From Sporosarcina cyprini (lineage in GTDB: Bacteria > Bacillota > Bacilli > Bacillales_A > Planococcaceae), in contig NZ_JAKMHX010000023.1 in assembly GCF_022048975.1 (NCBI RefSeq), forward strand, positions 1 through 64,000: 64,000 nucleotides of DNA, written 5' to 3'. The notes under the pieces are model-generated. The model searched no databases, was not told the DNA's origin, and was given only the letters and a program-made list of their open reading frames with translations. Of the stretch, positions 36,847-46,209 are shown in pieces; positions within the stretch are counted from its first letter, which is position 1; every line of letters begins with the position of its first letter. The translations under genes were made by a program, and so were the position numbers.

Positions 36847-38343
36847 ATGAAGGAGAAACGGATCAACCGACAGTTATTAACGATGTCAAAGGAGTATCCA
36901 CAAGCTAATTTTACTTGGATTCTCACCTTGCTCATTTCACTGGTGTTTCTCTTGAACAGTTTTTCGTTCAGGGCAGGTGAAATCAAACCGTATGTACTCG
37001 CTTTGTTTGGCGCATATTTCATCACAGCTTTATTGCAGCTGTTTATCGCTTGGCGAATAAAAAGGGATACCCTTCTTTTCGGAGACATCCAGAGAGGAAC
37101 CCGGAAGCTTGGCTATATCCAATTGTTTAGCTTAGCGACAGGCAATGTGTTCACTGCCGCTTTTTCGCTCCATCTAATTAATGAGCGTAAGACACCGGAG
37201 TACACATTCGCAGTCTACATGGTGCTCACTCAACTTTTTGTCATAGCAATCTCCGCGTTCAACGTATTCAAACCATACGTTACCGACTCATTTCCGATGG
37301 CGATGCTCGTTTTGCTGCTCGTCTTGGTGTTTCAAGTGGCTGTTCTTATTATCGTTGCAACAACGATGCGAGAAAGCCAATTGCCTAAATGGCTCGGACT
37401 GATTGCCATCCTTACTACGCTGACAGCGGTCACGGGCAATCTCTTCGCACTGCTGCTAGGAATTTGCTTATGGTTGAAAGTAAGGAGCACAGATAGTTCG
37501 CGCATTGCGAAGTGGGTTGCGATATGGGGAAAAATTACCCGCAATACGATGGCCGTGTTCGGGATGTTTTTCATCATTCTTATGTTTGCAATTTCGGTTG
37601 TCAGCCGATTTACATTTGATTATGACCTTGCCGTAGAGAATGATTACGGCAACATTTTACAACCGCCGAGCCTGGTCTATCCGTTTGGTACGGATAATTT
37701 TGGCCGCGATGTGTTTTCAAGAATCATTTTTGGAGCGAGAATTTCCTTGCTAGTCGGATTTGCGTCCACGGTTATACCGGCTGTCATTGGAGGTTGCTTA
37801 GGCGGCATTGCCGGCTATTACAGCAATCGAACCGATAATTGGATCATGCGGCTGCTCGATGTGCTTTATGCCATTCCAGGAATCTTGCTCGCCATCGCAA
37901 TCATTGCCGCATTCGGGGCGAATACCGTGAACTTGATTATCGCGCTCAGCCTTGGCTCCATTCCGACCTATGCACGGACGATGCGGGCGAATGTTCTCAT
38001 GGTGTCCAACTATGATTTTGTAGATTCGGCACGGGCTCTTGGCGCATCGGATTTCTCCATTATTTTTAGGCAGATTATACCGAATTCGTTAGCGCCGATG
38101 ATCGTGAAGGCAACCTTAACAATTGGCGGGGCAGTTATCGCAACAAGCAGCTTGAGTTATTTAGGTCTTGGCGTCGAACCTCATATACCAGAATGGGGCA
38201 ACATTTTACGGGTAGGGAGTACGTATTTGGAATCTAACTCCTATTTAGCAATTTTTCCGGGTCTTGCGATTATCTTGCTCGTCCTTTCATTCAACTTTTT
38301 AGGTGATGGATTGCGGGATGCGCTGGACCCACGTCTTGATTAA
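36847..38343 (+). CDS. OppC-like ABC permease with extra N-terminal membrane domain
   Basis: 498 residues, against about 300 for typical OppC/DppC. The canonical part begins around residue 218 (NTMAVFGMFFIILMF, YPFGTDNFGRDVFSR, EAA loop SARALGASDFSIIFRQ, SYLGLGVEPHIPEWG, DALDPRLD). The first 215 residues add about six membrane helices not found in the standard subunit. AGGTGGAAAG precedes the ATG by a few bases; it lies 13 bases after the first permease. The binding protein gene follows within 21 bases. Confidence 0.88.
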   Translation: MKEKRINRQLLTMSKEYPQANFTWILTLLISLVFLLNSFSFRAGEIKPYVLALFGAYFITALLQLFIAWRIKRDTLLFGDIQRGTRKLGYIQLFSLATGNVFTAAFSLHLINERKTPEYTFAVYMVLTQLFVIAISAFNVFKPYVTDSFPMAMLVLLLVLVFQVAVLIIVATTMRESQLPKWLGLIAILTTLTAVTGNLFALLLGICLWLKVRSTDSSRIAKWVAIWGKITRNTMAVFGMFFIILMFAISVVSRFTFDYDLAVENDYGNILQPPSLVYPFGTDNFGRDVFSRIIFGARISLLVGFASTVIPAVIGGCLGGIAGYYSNRTDNWIMRLLDVLYAIPGILLAIAIIAAFGANTVNLIIALSLGSIPTYARTMRANVLMVSNYDFVDSARALGASDFSIIFRQIIPNSLAPMIVKATLTIGGAVIATSSLSYLGLGVEPHIPEWGNILRVGSTYLESNSYLAIFPGLAIILLVLSFNFLGDGLRDALDPRLD

Positions 38344-38364
38344 ATGAAACAGAGGAGGATTAAC

Positions 38365-40179
38365 ATGGGTAAAAAATTATTGGCGCTGACACTCGCTCTT
38401 GTCGTTGTATTAGCAGGCTGCGTGAAGACGAAGACAGATGTTTCAAAAGAAGCCGAGACTGACAGCAAAGGCAATGGCCCAAGCGATAAGGTGCAGATTG
38501 AATTGCTGGGAACAAGCAGCGGGGAAGAAGACATGAATATTGTGCGGGACCAACTGATCAAAAATGGTTTTGATGTCAAATTAAATATCCAGCCCGATTA
38601 TGGAAGCTTTAAGGCGCAGCGGGATGCCGGAAATTTTGATATTGCCCTTTCCAGCTGGACAACAGTGACCGGAAATCCAGATTATGCGGTCCGCTCCTTA
38701 TTCAAATCGGATGGAGACAATAGCAATATTCAAGATGATGAAGTAGATAAGTTAATTGAAAAGGCCAGCACCGAAACACCTGATGAATATAAAAAGACGT
38801 ATAAAGAGCTTGAGCAGCGTATTGTTGGTGAGAAGGCATACATCGCACCGCTCTATATTTCCTATAAAGCACAAGGAGTCAATAAGAACATATTGAACCC
38901 GGATACAGTACGTTTGGCAAAATCGAGAGCGATTGCATGGGAGACGATCGACTTCAATGATGCCGCAAATCGTACAACTGATCCGCTAGTTACACAACAA
39001 GCGATCGGATCCTTGACTTCACTCGATCCGATTAAGGGGAATGACGGCTCCATTAATACGTTAAATACGAATATATATGTTCGTCTTGTAAACTTAACGG
39101 ACGATGATCAAGTCGTTTCCGACGGATCTCTTTCTTATAACTATGCAATTGCCGATGGAAATTCAGAGTATTATTTCCTGCTCCGCGACGACATTAATTT
39201 TGCCAAAGTGGAAGATGGAAAAGTGGTTGATACGAGCGAGCGTGTTGGCGCAGAGGATGCATTATTTTCATTAAACCGGGCCAAAGACAAGGATTCTGTT
39301 CCGGATCATCGGACCTATAGTTTGCATGAGAGCATGGAAAAGGTTGAAATTGTGAACGACTTATCTGCATTAAACAATGCAAAGCAATCAGGGGGCGAAG
39401 GTTCCATCCGCAAAGCATTGGAGCAAGGACTTGAAACGAAAATCGAAGAATTAGTGGAAGACAAAACGAAAGCGGATAACAGCTCGGGTAAATACCAAGT
39501 TATCAAAGTGACGACAAAAGAGCCGTTCCCGCAAGTGCTGAACTATTTGGCTCATCAGTCTGCCGGCATCGTTTCGAAAAAACAAGTGGAAAGCATCAAC
39601 ACATATGATGTAGCTTCATTCGATCCAGATAAAGATATCGCGTATGGCGATCAACGGACCGTAACAGAAGGGAACACGTACAACAACCATCTGTACGCAA
39701 GCGGTCCTTACATTCTCGTTACGAAAAACGACTACCAAGCTGAATTTGCAAAAAATCCAGCGTATCGTACTGGAAGTGAATTTGAGCCGAAAATTGAACG
39801 GGTGACAGTCCGTTTCATTGAAGATCCGGACAGTGCATTATCCGCGTTACGTAATGGCGAGATTCATCTTTTCAACGGGATACCGGAAACAAAGTATAAT
39901 CTAGTAGAGAATGACGATAAATTAGTCTTGCAAAAGAATGACAGCAATGCGGTCGCTTATCTGTTATTTAACAATAACTCTGACCGGGCTGTTGCAAAGA
40001 GTGAAAACTTGCGGAAGGCGGTTCTCTATTCTATCAATCAAGAGGAATTCTTGAATTTTTATCAAGGGAATAAGAAAAAAGCGTATTCGACTGTTAGTCC
40101 GTTAGTTGATACAGGAAATGAATTAACGGCAGATGCAGCGAAAGTAAAAGAATTACTTACAAGTTATCAATCAGAATAA
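38365..40179 (+). CDS. Peptide/nickel-type ABC binding lipoprotein, circularly permuted SBP_bac_5
   Basis: 604 residues. The lipoprotein signal ends LAGC with Cys19. Family-5 binding proteins run: 'LDP' strand, 'tFkLRdgvkF...aeDV.fS..r' block, 'TGPY' block, 'vRkAi.yaIDr' block, then the C-terminal 'fD....gW..d.dP' and 'd.L...A....D...R...Y.e.q......p.iply' part. Here the C-terminal part comes first (residues about 41-200: FDIALSSWTTVTGNPDY, DKLIEKASTETPDEYKKTY, YIAPLYISYK). The normal N-terminal part follows (about 203-600: SLTSLDPIKG, YYFLLRDDINF, EDALFSLNRAKD, ASGPYILVTK, ENLRKAVLYSINQEEF). AGAGGAGG is 6 bases before ATG 38365. Confidence 0.9.
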   Translation: MGKKLLALTLALVVVLAGCVKTKTDVSKEAETDSKGNGPSDKVQIELLGTSSGEEDMNIVRDQLIKNGFDVKLNIQPDYGSFKAQRDAGNFDIALSSWTTVTGNPDYAVRSLFKSDGDNSNIQDDEVDKLIEKASTETPDEYKKTYKELEQRIVGEKAYIAPLYISYKAQGVNKNILNPDTVRLAKSRAIAWETIDFNDAANRTTDPLVTQQAIGSLTSLDPIKGNDGSINTLNTNIYVRLVNLTDDDQVVSDGSLSYNYAIADGNSEYYFLLRDDINFAKVEDGKVVDTSERVGAEDALFSLNRAKDKDSVPDHRTYSLHESMEKVEIVNDLSALNNAKQSGGEGSIRKALEQGLETKIEELVEDKTKADNSSGKYQVIKVTTKEPFPQVLNYLAHQSAGIVSKKQVESINTYDVASFDPDKDIAYGDQRTVTEGNTYNNHLYASGPYILVTKNDYQAEFAKNPAYRTGSEFEPKIERVTVRFIEDPDSALSALRNGEIHLFNGIPETKYNLVENDDKLVLQKNDSNAVAYLLFNNNSDRAVAKSENLRKAVLYSINQEEFLNFYQGNKKKAYSTVSPLVDTGNELTADAAKVKELLTSYQSE

Positions 40180-40187
40180 CAAGAGAG

Positions 40188-40227
40188 ACAGCCCCCATTG
40201 TAAGTTTCACAATGGGGGCTGTATTTT
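40188..40227 (+). terminator. Bidirectional terminator between binding protein and amidohydrolase
   Basis: Perfect 14-bp stem ACAGCCCCCATTGT (40188-40201) / ACAATGGGGGCTGT (40209-40222), then ATTTTAT. The genes on both sides converge on it. Confidence 0.9.
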
Positions 40228-40234
40228 ATGGGGA

Positions 40235-41476
40235 TTATCGTATATCCTTCTCCACTTTGCCATCTTTCACGACAACCTGGATCGTATCGTTGTCTGCTAG
40301 CGAATGAATATCCTCAAGTGGATTGCCTTTGACAATGATCAAGTCAGCCAGTTTGCCGGCTTCCAAAGTACCGAGGCGATCTTCCCATCCAAGACATTCC
40401 GCTGCCGTTTTCGTGGAAGCGACGATTGTTTCCATTGGCGTCATGCCAGCATCCGCCATTAAGCCGAGTTCACGCAAGTTCGTGCCGTGCTTAAAGACTC
40501 CAGCGTCTGTACCCATTGCGATTTTGACTCCAGCCTCATATGCCTTTTTGAAGCTCGCGACATGGATATCGATAACTTCTTTTGATTTTTGGACAGCTGT
40601 TTCCGGCATGCCTGTTTTTTCAGCCGTTTCCAATACCGCTACCGGAGCTAGAAGGGTAGGGACGAGATATGTGCCGTTTTCCAGCATCAGTTCGATCGCT
40701 TCGTCGTCGATGAAAATACCATGCTCGATAGAATGGATGCCAGCGCGTACTGCGTTCTTAATTCCCTCTGCGCCTTGAGCATGCGCCATCACCTTTACGC
40801 CTTTGCGGAATTTGCCTTCTTCGACGATGACTTTTAATTCCTCAAGAGAGAACTGAGTGAACTCAGGATGATCCGTCGCACTTAGTACGCCGCCTGTTGC
40901 ATGCACTTTGATTACTTCAGCGCCAGCCCTCAGCATTTCACGCGTCTTCTTGCGCACTTCTTCAACACCATCGCAAACGCCGCTTGGCATGCCTGGATAG
41001 TCGGATGGCAGCAGGTCGACGACGTTCCCGGAAACAGTGTAGCCATCGCCGTGCCCGCCTGTAATGGTAAGCGCGTTGATGCTCAATTGAAGGCGTGGTC
41101 CCGGAATCAATCCTTCGTCCACTGCCTTTTTTACACCTAAATCAGTTCCTAGAGCATCCCGGACGGATGTGATTCCGGCATGGAGTGTCGTTTTCAAGTA
41201 TTCCGCCGCTTGGTAATACATGAACGAGAACGGCGTTGCAAGCCGATCGGCGATCGGTGAGAATTCGAGCATCATATGGACATGCGTGTCGATGAATCCC
41301 GGAAGAATCGTGCCGCCTTGGGCATCAATCACGGTTTCGTCGCCATTCGCCTGAAAGTCTTCTTCCTTTCCAATAAACTCAATTCGATTGTCTTCAATAA
41401 CGACAATTTGCCCTTCCTTCGGCTCGCTGCCTGTTCCATCTATAATAAGACCATTCTTTACAATTTTTTTAACCAT
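40235..41476 (-). CDS. Metal-dependent amidohydrolase (imidazolonepropionase/prolidase-like)
   Basis: 413 residues, amidohydrolase superfamily TIM barrel. Metal ligands can be followed: DTHVHM, the bridging Lys in EVIKVHATGG, His in MAHAQG, His in SIEHG and Asp in MGTDAG. The C-terminal GTLEAGKLADLIIVKGNPL is the usual beta-sandwich return. Relatives hydrolyse Xaa-Pro/Xaa-Arg dipeptides or related cyclic amides; the substrate here is not clear. GGAGGG lies 7 bases before the ATG. It is the second gene of an operon with the transporter at 41490, 13 bases apart. Confidence 0.88.
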   Translation of the reverse strand: MVKKIVKNGLIIDGTGSEPKEGQIVVIEDNRIEFIGKEEDFQANGDETVIDAQGGTILPGFIDTHVHMMLEFSPIADRLATPFSFMYYQAAEYLKTTLHAGITSVRDALGTDLGVKKAVDEGLIPGPRLQLSINALTITGGHGDGYTVSGNVVDLLPSDYPGMPSGVCDGVEEVRKKTREMLRAGAEVIKVHATGGVLSATDHPEFTQFSLEELKVIVEEGKFRKGVKVMAHAQGAEGIKNAVRAGIHSIEHGIFIDDEAIELMLENGTYLVPTLLAPVAVLETAEKTGMPETAVQKSKEVIDIHVASFKKAYEAGVKIAMGTDAGVFKHGTNLRELGLMADAGMTPMETIVASTKTAAECLGWEDRLGTLEAGKLADLIIVKGNPLEDIHSLADNDTIQVVVKDGKVEKDIR

Positions 41477-41489
41477 GTAAATCCCTCCA

Positions 41490-42653
41490 TTATAATGTTT
41501 TCACTAAAATGCCGGCGATGATGACGGAAGCGACTGTTACCGTCGTGAAGCCGCCAATTAGCATCGGGGCAAGCAATTCATTGAAAATCGCCTTCTCTTC
41601 TTTCTCATCTCTCGCAATGCTTCGGCTTACTTCTTCACATAGGATGTAATCTCCCGGGAACCCGAATAGAGCAGTCAGTGCAACCGGCATGCCTTTGTAA
41701 GGGTTCCACCCGACGAGCTTGGACATGAGGAATCCGCCTAGAGCGATACCGAATGTACCAATTAACAAAATTAGAACGACGCTCGGTAAGTTGTGCAAAA
41801 CGTCCTTCGGTGTTACGCCGGCCATTGTTCCGATTACGACAAAGATGATCGCAATCATCGTAATCGTAAAGGAATTTGCCTTCTCCAATGATTTTGCTTC
41901 AAAGAGGCCAAGTTTCAAACCAATAACACCAATCGCAAGGCACCATAGGCTGTAGTGGATGGGAGTAACCGAACCTAGTGCAACACCGATGGATGCGCCG
42001 ACAAAGATGAAGAACAATTTTAATGTTGCGCTTGTTGCAAGAGGGCTTGCCTTTTTCTTCTGTTCCGTTTGTTCCACCGGTTCAGTAACCATCGGACGAT
42101 ACGTACCATTGTCCATTTCGGTTTGAATAACTTTCGCGTACTTGCGCATGAATGTTGCAGCGAGCGGCATGCCGAGCACGCCTTGGAAAGCGACGATCAA
42201 TGCGGGAATGATGACGAGGCTCGATAAACCAATCTCTGTCAACTTGTCAGTCGTAATCAACAACGCGATAATTCCACCGCTGATCGGGCCAATCCCTGCT
42301 ACCGCAGTAGGATAATCAAAGATCAATGGGATGATAATTAAAATTAGAATGCCGGAAAAGATAACTCCGCCAAGTGAGATCATGACGGCTTTAATTTGGC
42401 TTTTCAACAGTGAAAAGGGAATCATTGTCCCCATATGCAAAATCGCTGGCCCGATTAAGAGGGCGCCGAGCGCAGGGAATTGTGCTTTATCCAACAAGTC
42501 CTTCGGGAAAATACCGAACCATGTCAGAAGGAGAAACCCTACCATTGCAGTCAACAGCATAGGAATTCGGGCTCTGGATACAATTGAAAGCCATTCGCCT
42601 AGCGCAATTAAAGCAAAAATGAGAGTTGTGGCGATAACTGGGTTTGATAACAT
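41490..42653 (-). CDS. Multi-pass membrane transporter, substrate unknown
   Basis: 387 residues with about ten to eleven membrane helices and a charged central loop (about 185-205, KVIQTEMDNGTYRP...EQKKKAS). The two halves look like an inverted repeat of five helices, similar in style to Ess/2-hydroxycarboxylate carriers, but I cannot assign a family. The short helix-break motifs GPISGGIIAL and GFPGDYILCEE could line a pore. AAGAAGG precedes the ATG. It probably imports the substrate cleaved by the amidohydrolase encoded next. Confidence 0.75.
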   Translation of the reverse strand: MLSNPVIATTLIFALIALGEWLSIVSRARIPMLLTAMVGFLLLTWFGIFPKDLLDKAQFPALGALLIGPAILHMGTMIPFSLLKSQIKAVMISLGGVIFSGILILIIIPLIFDYPTAVAGIGPISGGIIALLITTDKLTEIGLSSLVIIPALIVAFQGVLGMPLAATFMRKYAKVIQTEMDNGTYRPMVTEPVEQTEQKKKASPLATSATLKLFFIFVGASIGVALGSVTPIHYSLWCLAIGVIGLKLGLFEAKSLEKANSFTITMIAIIFVVIGTMAGVTPKDVLHNLPSVVLILLIGTFGIALGGFLMSKLVGWNPYKGMPVALTALFGFPGDYILCEEVSRSIARDEKEEKAIFNELLAPMLIGGFTTVTVASVIIAGILVKTL

Positions 42654-43263
42654 AGATGTCTACCTTCTTCCGATAAAGTAAGAGCGAATGGCGCTCACTT
42701 AGTAATATGATATACAATATATCACTGTGAAAAATGATTTGTAAATAGTTTTTAGGCAATTTAATAATTTTCCTATAATGAAAACGCATACAATATATCG
42801 CAATCTATATAGAAGAGATTTTTAAATTTTATGAAAAGATTAGTATGCGACAAAGGCATAAGGATAATGGTTTGGATGCCTTTTAAGGGATTATCTTTTC
42901 AAAGGAATATAGTTTTTATGTTTCTTGTAAATAAAGAAAAGCACTTTCCTTTAATATGGAAAAATAATATAAGAAAATAATAAACTGAAGAGAAGAGGAT
43001 TTGTAAAGAAGTTACGATGGAATTGATTTCGGATGATTTATAGTGTTGGAGTAGATAGAAGTTAGCAGCTTGACGAATAATTTTCACTCCTCGTAAATAT
43101 CATTGTAAGTGTAGCGAACTGCCTATAAAGTAACATCCTATAGCTCACCAAGAGCAGGGTATCGAAGCTTTCTAAAAGTAAACGGAATTATCTTTTTTTT
43201 CATTTCTAAAATATGGTAGAGTGAAATGGATGTCTATAAACACGGGTAATGGGGGGACGCAAG
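42654..43263 (+). other. AT-rich intergenic region with repeated operator-like motif
   Basis: No gene is seen in 610 bp. GATATACAATATATC (42709-42723) is a perfect inverted repeat, GATATA-CAA-TATATC, lying about 56 bases upstream of the transporter start. The 11 bases TACAATATATC recur at 42789-42799. Spaced copies like this suit a GntR-type or similar repressor binding site. The remaining stretch (42830-43240) is very AT-rich without a recognisable element. Confidence 0.5.
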
Positions 43264-43578
43264 ATGAGTTGGTTAAGTGTTTTTGGTATGTGTATTATTC
43301 CGTTCTTTTTATTTTTTTCGTACACAACACTAATGTTTACTCGGGGAAATGAATCCAAAAGTGAAAGGGGAAAAAGGATTCTCCATGCTTCCTACAAGTA
43401 TTCCATCCCTGTTTTTCCGATTGGATGGCTGTTGATTGAAGGCTACCATCGGATTATCAAGGCGGTCACGTTTGACGTGTACCGGGAATACATGGTGATT
43501 CTGATATTACTTTTATTCATCGCACAAGGGTTGAGTATTATGATTCTTAAAAGGAATACAGAAGTCGCGCCCACATAG
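43264..43578 (+). CDS. Small three-helix membrane protein, unknown function
   Basis: 104 residues with three predicted membrane helices (about 4-24, 45-65, 75-95) and a basic loop (GNESKSERGKRI). ATG 43264 is preferred because GGGGGG lies 6-7 bases upstream; an in-frame ATG at 43249 lies before this site. No family recognised. It stands alone, ending at a bidirectional terminator shared with the chemotaxis receptor gene. Confidence 0.75.
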   Translation: MSWLSVFGMCIIPFFLFFSYTTLMFTRGNESKSERGKRILHASYKYSIPVFPIGWLLIEGYHRIIKAVTFDVYREYMVILILLLFIAQGLSIMILKRNTEVAPT

Positions 43579-43589
43579 TTTCTATTGAA

Positions 43590-43621
43590 AAAGCGGAGAA
43601 TCCTCTTGGGATCTCCGCTTT
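43590..43621 (+). terminator. Bidirectional terminator
   Basis: AAGCGGAGAATCC pairs with GGGATCTCCGCTT (one bulge), with A-rich and T-rich flanks, between converging genes. Confidence 0.8.
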
Positions 43622-43626
43622 CAATA

Positions 43627-45309
43627 TTAGAGCTTGAACTGTCTCACGAGGCTATTCAATTCCTCGGACATACGAGCCAATTGATCTGAACTGGATGCCA
43701 CTTCTTCCATCGAGCTTGCTGTTTGCTGAACTGATGCGGAAGTTTCTTCGACTCCTGCAGCCGCTTCCTCAGAAACCGACGCGATTTCATCGATTTTCAT
43801 ATTGATTTTCCCTGTGCTTTCCACTATGTCGTTTAAATTCGAGCTAACGGTCATAATATTATCACTCATTTGGGAAACCGCTTCACTAATTTTACCGAAT
43901 GTGATGCCGGTCAATTTGATCTGCTCAGATCCCGTTTCCACTTCTCTATATCCGTCCGCCAGTGCTGCTGTAACGACTTTCGTTTCCTGTTGAATGCTGC
44001 TGACAATTCCTGAAATGTCAGAGACAGAAAGGGCGACTTGTTCGGCCAATTTTCGTACTTCATCTGCGACGACTGCGAACCCACGGCCTTGTTCTCCAGC
44101 ACGTGCCGCCTCAATCGCTGCATTAAGTGCAAGTAAATTCGTCTGCTCGGCAATATCATGAATGACGGTAACCAATTTCGAAATTTCTCCCGTCCGGACT
44201 GCCAAACCTTCCACTTGCTGCACGGATTGACGTACAATACCGTTTATATTCTCCATTTGTTCATTCGAAGAATCCATCATTTCCTGTCCTTCTGCCGTCA
44301 TCGTCCGCACGGCATCCGAGTGGGTTTGTACCGTTTCTCCATTGCTTTCTGCCTCTTGTACTTTGCCTGAAAACAGTTCCATCATGACGGCAAGATCGCT
44401 CGCATTGTTAGCCTGTGTCTCAGATCCGACCGCTAATTCCTGCATAGTCAGAGCAATTTGGGAAGATCCGGCTTTTACTTCGTTTGCAGATTGTGTCAAT
44501 TCTTCACTGTGCGAAGCAACCGTATTCGCCACTTCGTTAATTTGTTTAATGATGTTGTGGACTTTGCTGTTCATGTCATTCATCGCATCTACAAGCTGGC
44601 CGACTTCATCCTTCGCCATCGTGTGAAGCGGTTCTTGTCCGATATCGCCATCTGCAATGACGCGCATCCGTTCTGCCACGGCAATGACCGGCTTGGAGAT
44701 GCTGCGTGCGGTGATGAAGGCGACTGCGATGGAGAGGAGGATTATGAGTACGGAGCCGATTACGCCGATTAAGCTAGAACGGTTCCCGGAATCAATGATG
44801 TTCATTCCTACTTTCTGCATATTCGCTTCACTATTATCTGCCAGCGAATCATAGCCATTTTTAATATCAGAAATATCCTTGTTCACAGCTAGTAGATTCT
44901 TGTAGGCTGCGTCTTTATTTCCTTTGTCGTATTCTTCAAATACATTTTTTGTAATATATTCACGCCAAGCGACAGTCTTTTTAATTAATTGATCGAACTC
45001 CTCTGAGTCGCTAATTGAGCGGACAATTGCCTCACTCTCTTTCCCGGTGGCTGAATATTTCTCGAATAATTCCTTATACATCGGGTCACCTGTCAACATA
45101 TAGCCTTGTGCTGATGAAATACGGCCCGACATCGATTCTGACAGCTTTTCATTGGCAATCAAGAGCTTCGCATGTTCGTTAATGATTTCGTCGACATGGC
45201 GATTCGCCTGCATGTTGTCTACGAAGTTAAAGCCGCCGTATGCGATCAGCAGCACGATAACAATCCCGAAGCCGAAGAGTATTTTTGTTGCAATGTGTTT
45301 GAACTTCAT
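43627..45309 (-). CDS. Methyl-accepting chemotaxis protein
   Basis: 560 residues: N-terminal membrane helix (about 8-30), four-helix extracellular sensor domain of CHASE3 type (about 30-185, with [15 protein letters not shown]), second helix (185-207), HAMP (about 208-262), then a long coiled signalling domain with the hairpin tip [19 protein letters not shown] and [14 protein letters not shown]. The C-terminal RQFKL end is typical. It signals through CheW/CheA to the flagellar motor; no other chemotaxis genes are in the window. The ligand is unknown. Confidence 0.95.
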   Translation of the reverse strand: MKFKHIATKILFGFGIVIVLLIAYGGFNFVDNMQANRHVDEIINEHAKLLIANEKLSESMSGRISSAQGYMLTGDPMYKELFEKYSATGKESEAIVRSISDSEEFDQLIKKTVAWREYITKNVFEEYDKGNKDAAYKNLLAVNKDISDIKNGYDSLADNSEANMQKVGMNIIDSGNRSSLIGVIGSVLIILLSIAVAFITARSISKPVIAVAERMRVIADGDIGQEPLHTMAKDEVGQLVDAMNDMNSKVHNIIKQINEVANTVASHSEELTQSANEVKAGSSQIALTMQELAVGSETQANNASDLAVMMELFSGKVQEAESNGETVQTHSDAVRTMTAEGQEMMDSSNEQMENINGIVRQSVQQVEGLAVRTGEISKLVTVIHDIAEQTNLLALNAAIEAARAGEQGRGFAVVADEVRKLAEQVALSVSDISGIVSSIQQETKVVTAALADGYREVETGSEQIKLTGITFGKISEAVSQMSDNIMTVSSNLNDIVESTGKINMKIDEIASVSEEAAAGVEETSASVQQTASSMEEVASSSDQLARMSEELNSLVRQFKL

Positions 45310-45376
45310 ACAATTCTTCCTTCTTTCTGGATAATGAATTCTAGTAAAATGAATAAATCTAGTAAACTCCTAATGC

Positions 45377-45405
45377 AATATAGCATTTCAAAAGACCTAT
45401 GTAAA
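45377..45405 (-). promoter_or_regulatory. Sigma-A promoter of the chemotaxis receptor gene
   Basis: Minus strand TTTACA (45405-45400), 17-bp spacer, TATATT (45382-45377), about 68 bases before the start codon. The 400-bp gap from here to 45815 holds no gene I can support. Confidence 0.7.
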
Positions 45406-45815
45406 GTTTAAATGTTAGTTCTTTTGATGTTGAGCAGTTTTTAATGATCATGATAGGAACTTACTATTAGTATTGTTAAGGAATGGGTTTCAAAACAGGA
45501 TCTTAGCGAAGGTTAATTGCTGGAAGTAGATTTGATAAAAATAGAAATGATTCGGTAAATACTTCGTTCTACGTTTTCTTTTATTACTCTCGAATAAACA
45601 GGGGATACCTCAAAAGCTACCGCATGCCGTGCGAAAAAAGAAATTTTCATCATGCATCCTGAACATTAGACAAATAAATCTGTCGAAGGAAATAGAGTTG
45701 GGGAATTTTTTTCCGAAATAACTATGTATACCTCGTTATTTATCACAATTTTTTGATTTAATCAGCACGGAAGTTACTGTAAAGTAAAGGAAAGAAATAG
45801 ACTGGGGGAAAGGGA

Positions 45816-46115
45816 ATGCGCGGTAAAGGAATTGCATTGTTTTTTTCAAGCGTTGCTGTCGCCTGTTCAATGTTAATTATAATCAGCGCCCATCTGTTAG
45901 ATGACTGGGCAAAAGCTGGTTTTGATTTCCCTGAAAAAGCGACTGCGGCAGTACAGGACGAGCAATTGGACATGGGGATGTACTTGGCAAACTGGCAAGC
46001 AGAATTGAGCCATAACGGATTCACAGAGGAGCAAGTGGAGAAGGGGAAGGAAATTGTGAAGAAGCATTTGGGAGAAACCGATTTGACTTCTCTTGCGGGG
46101 GTTGACGGAAATTGA
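45816..46115 (+). CDS. Small exported or membrane-anchored protein
   Basis: 99 residues: hydrophobic N-terminal helix (about 6-27, an uncleaved anchor or signal) then a soluble helical part rich in charged residues (EEQVEKGKEIVKKHL). No family recognised. GGGGGAAAGGG precedes the ATG by about 6 bases. It converges with the lipoprotein gene at 46210 on a shared inverted repeat. Confidence 0.7.
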   Translation: MRGKGIALFFSSVAVACSMLIIISAHLLDDWAKAGFDFPEKATAAVQDEQLDMGMYLANWQAELSHNGFTEEQVEKGKEIVKKHLGETDLTSLAGVDGN

Positions 46116-46189
46116 AAAGAACGAACTTGATGGGCAATATAAGGGAAAGAGGTTTTCTATCCATTGTAGCCAGTCAAGTTCGTTCTTTT
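46115..46189 (+). terminator. Long bidirectional inverted repeat between converging genes
   Basis: AAAAGAACGAACTTGA (46115-46130) is a perfect 16-bp match to TCAAGTTCGTTCTTTT (46174-46189) with a 43-base loop; A-rich on one side and T-rich on the other, so it can end transcripts from both directions. Confidence 0.75.
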
Positions 46190-46209
46190 GTTTGCTTGAA
46201 ATTTCCACG

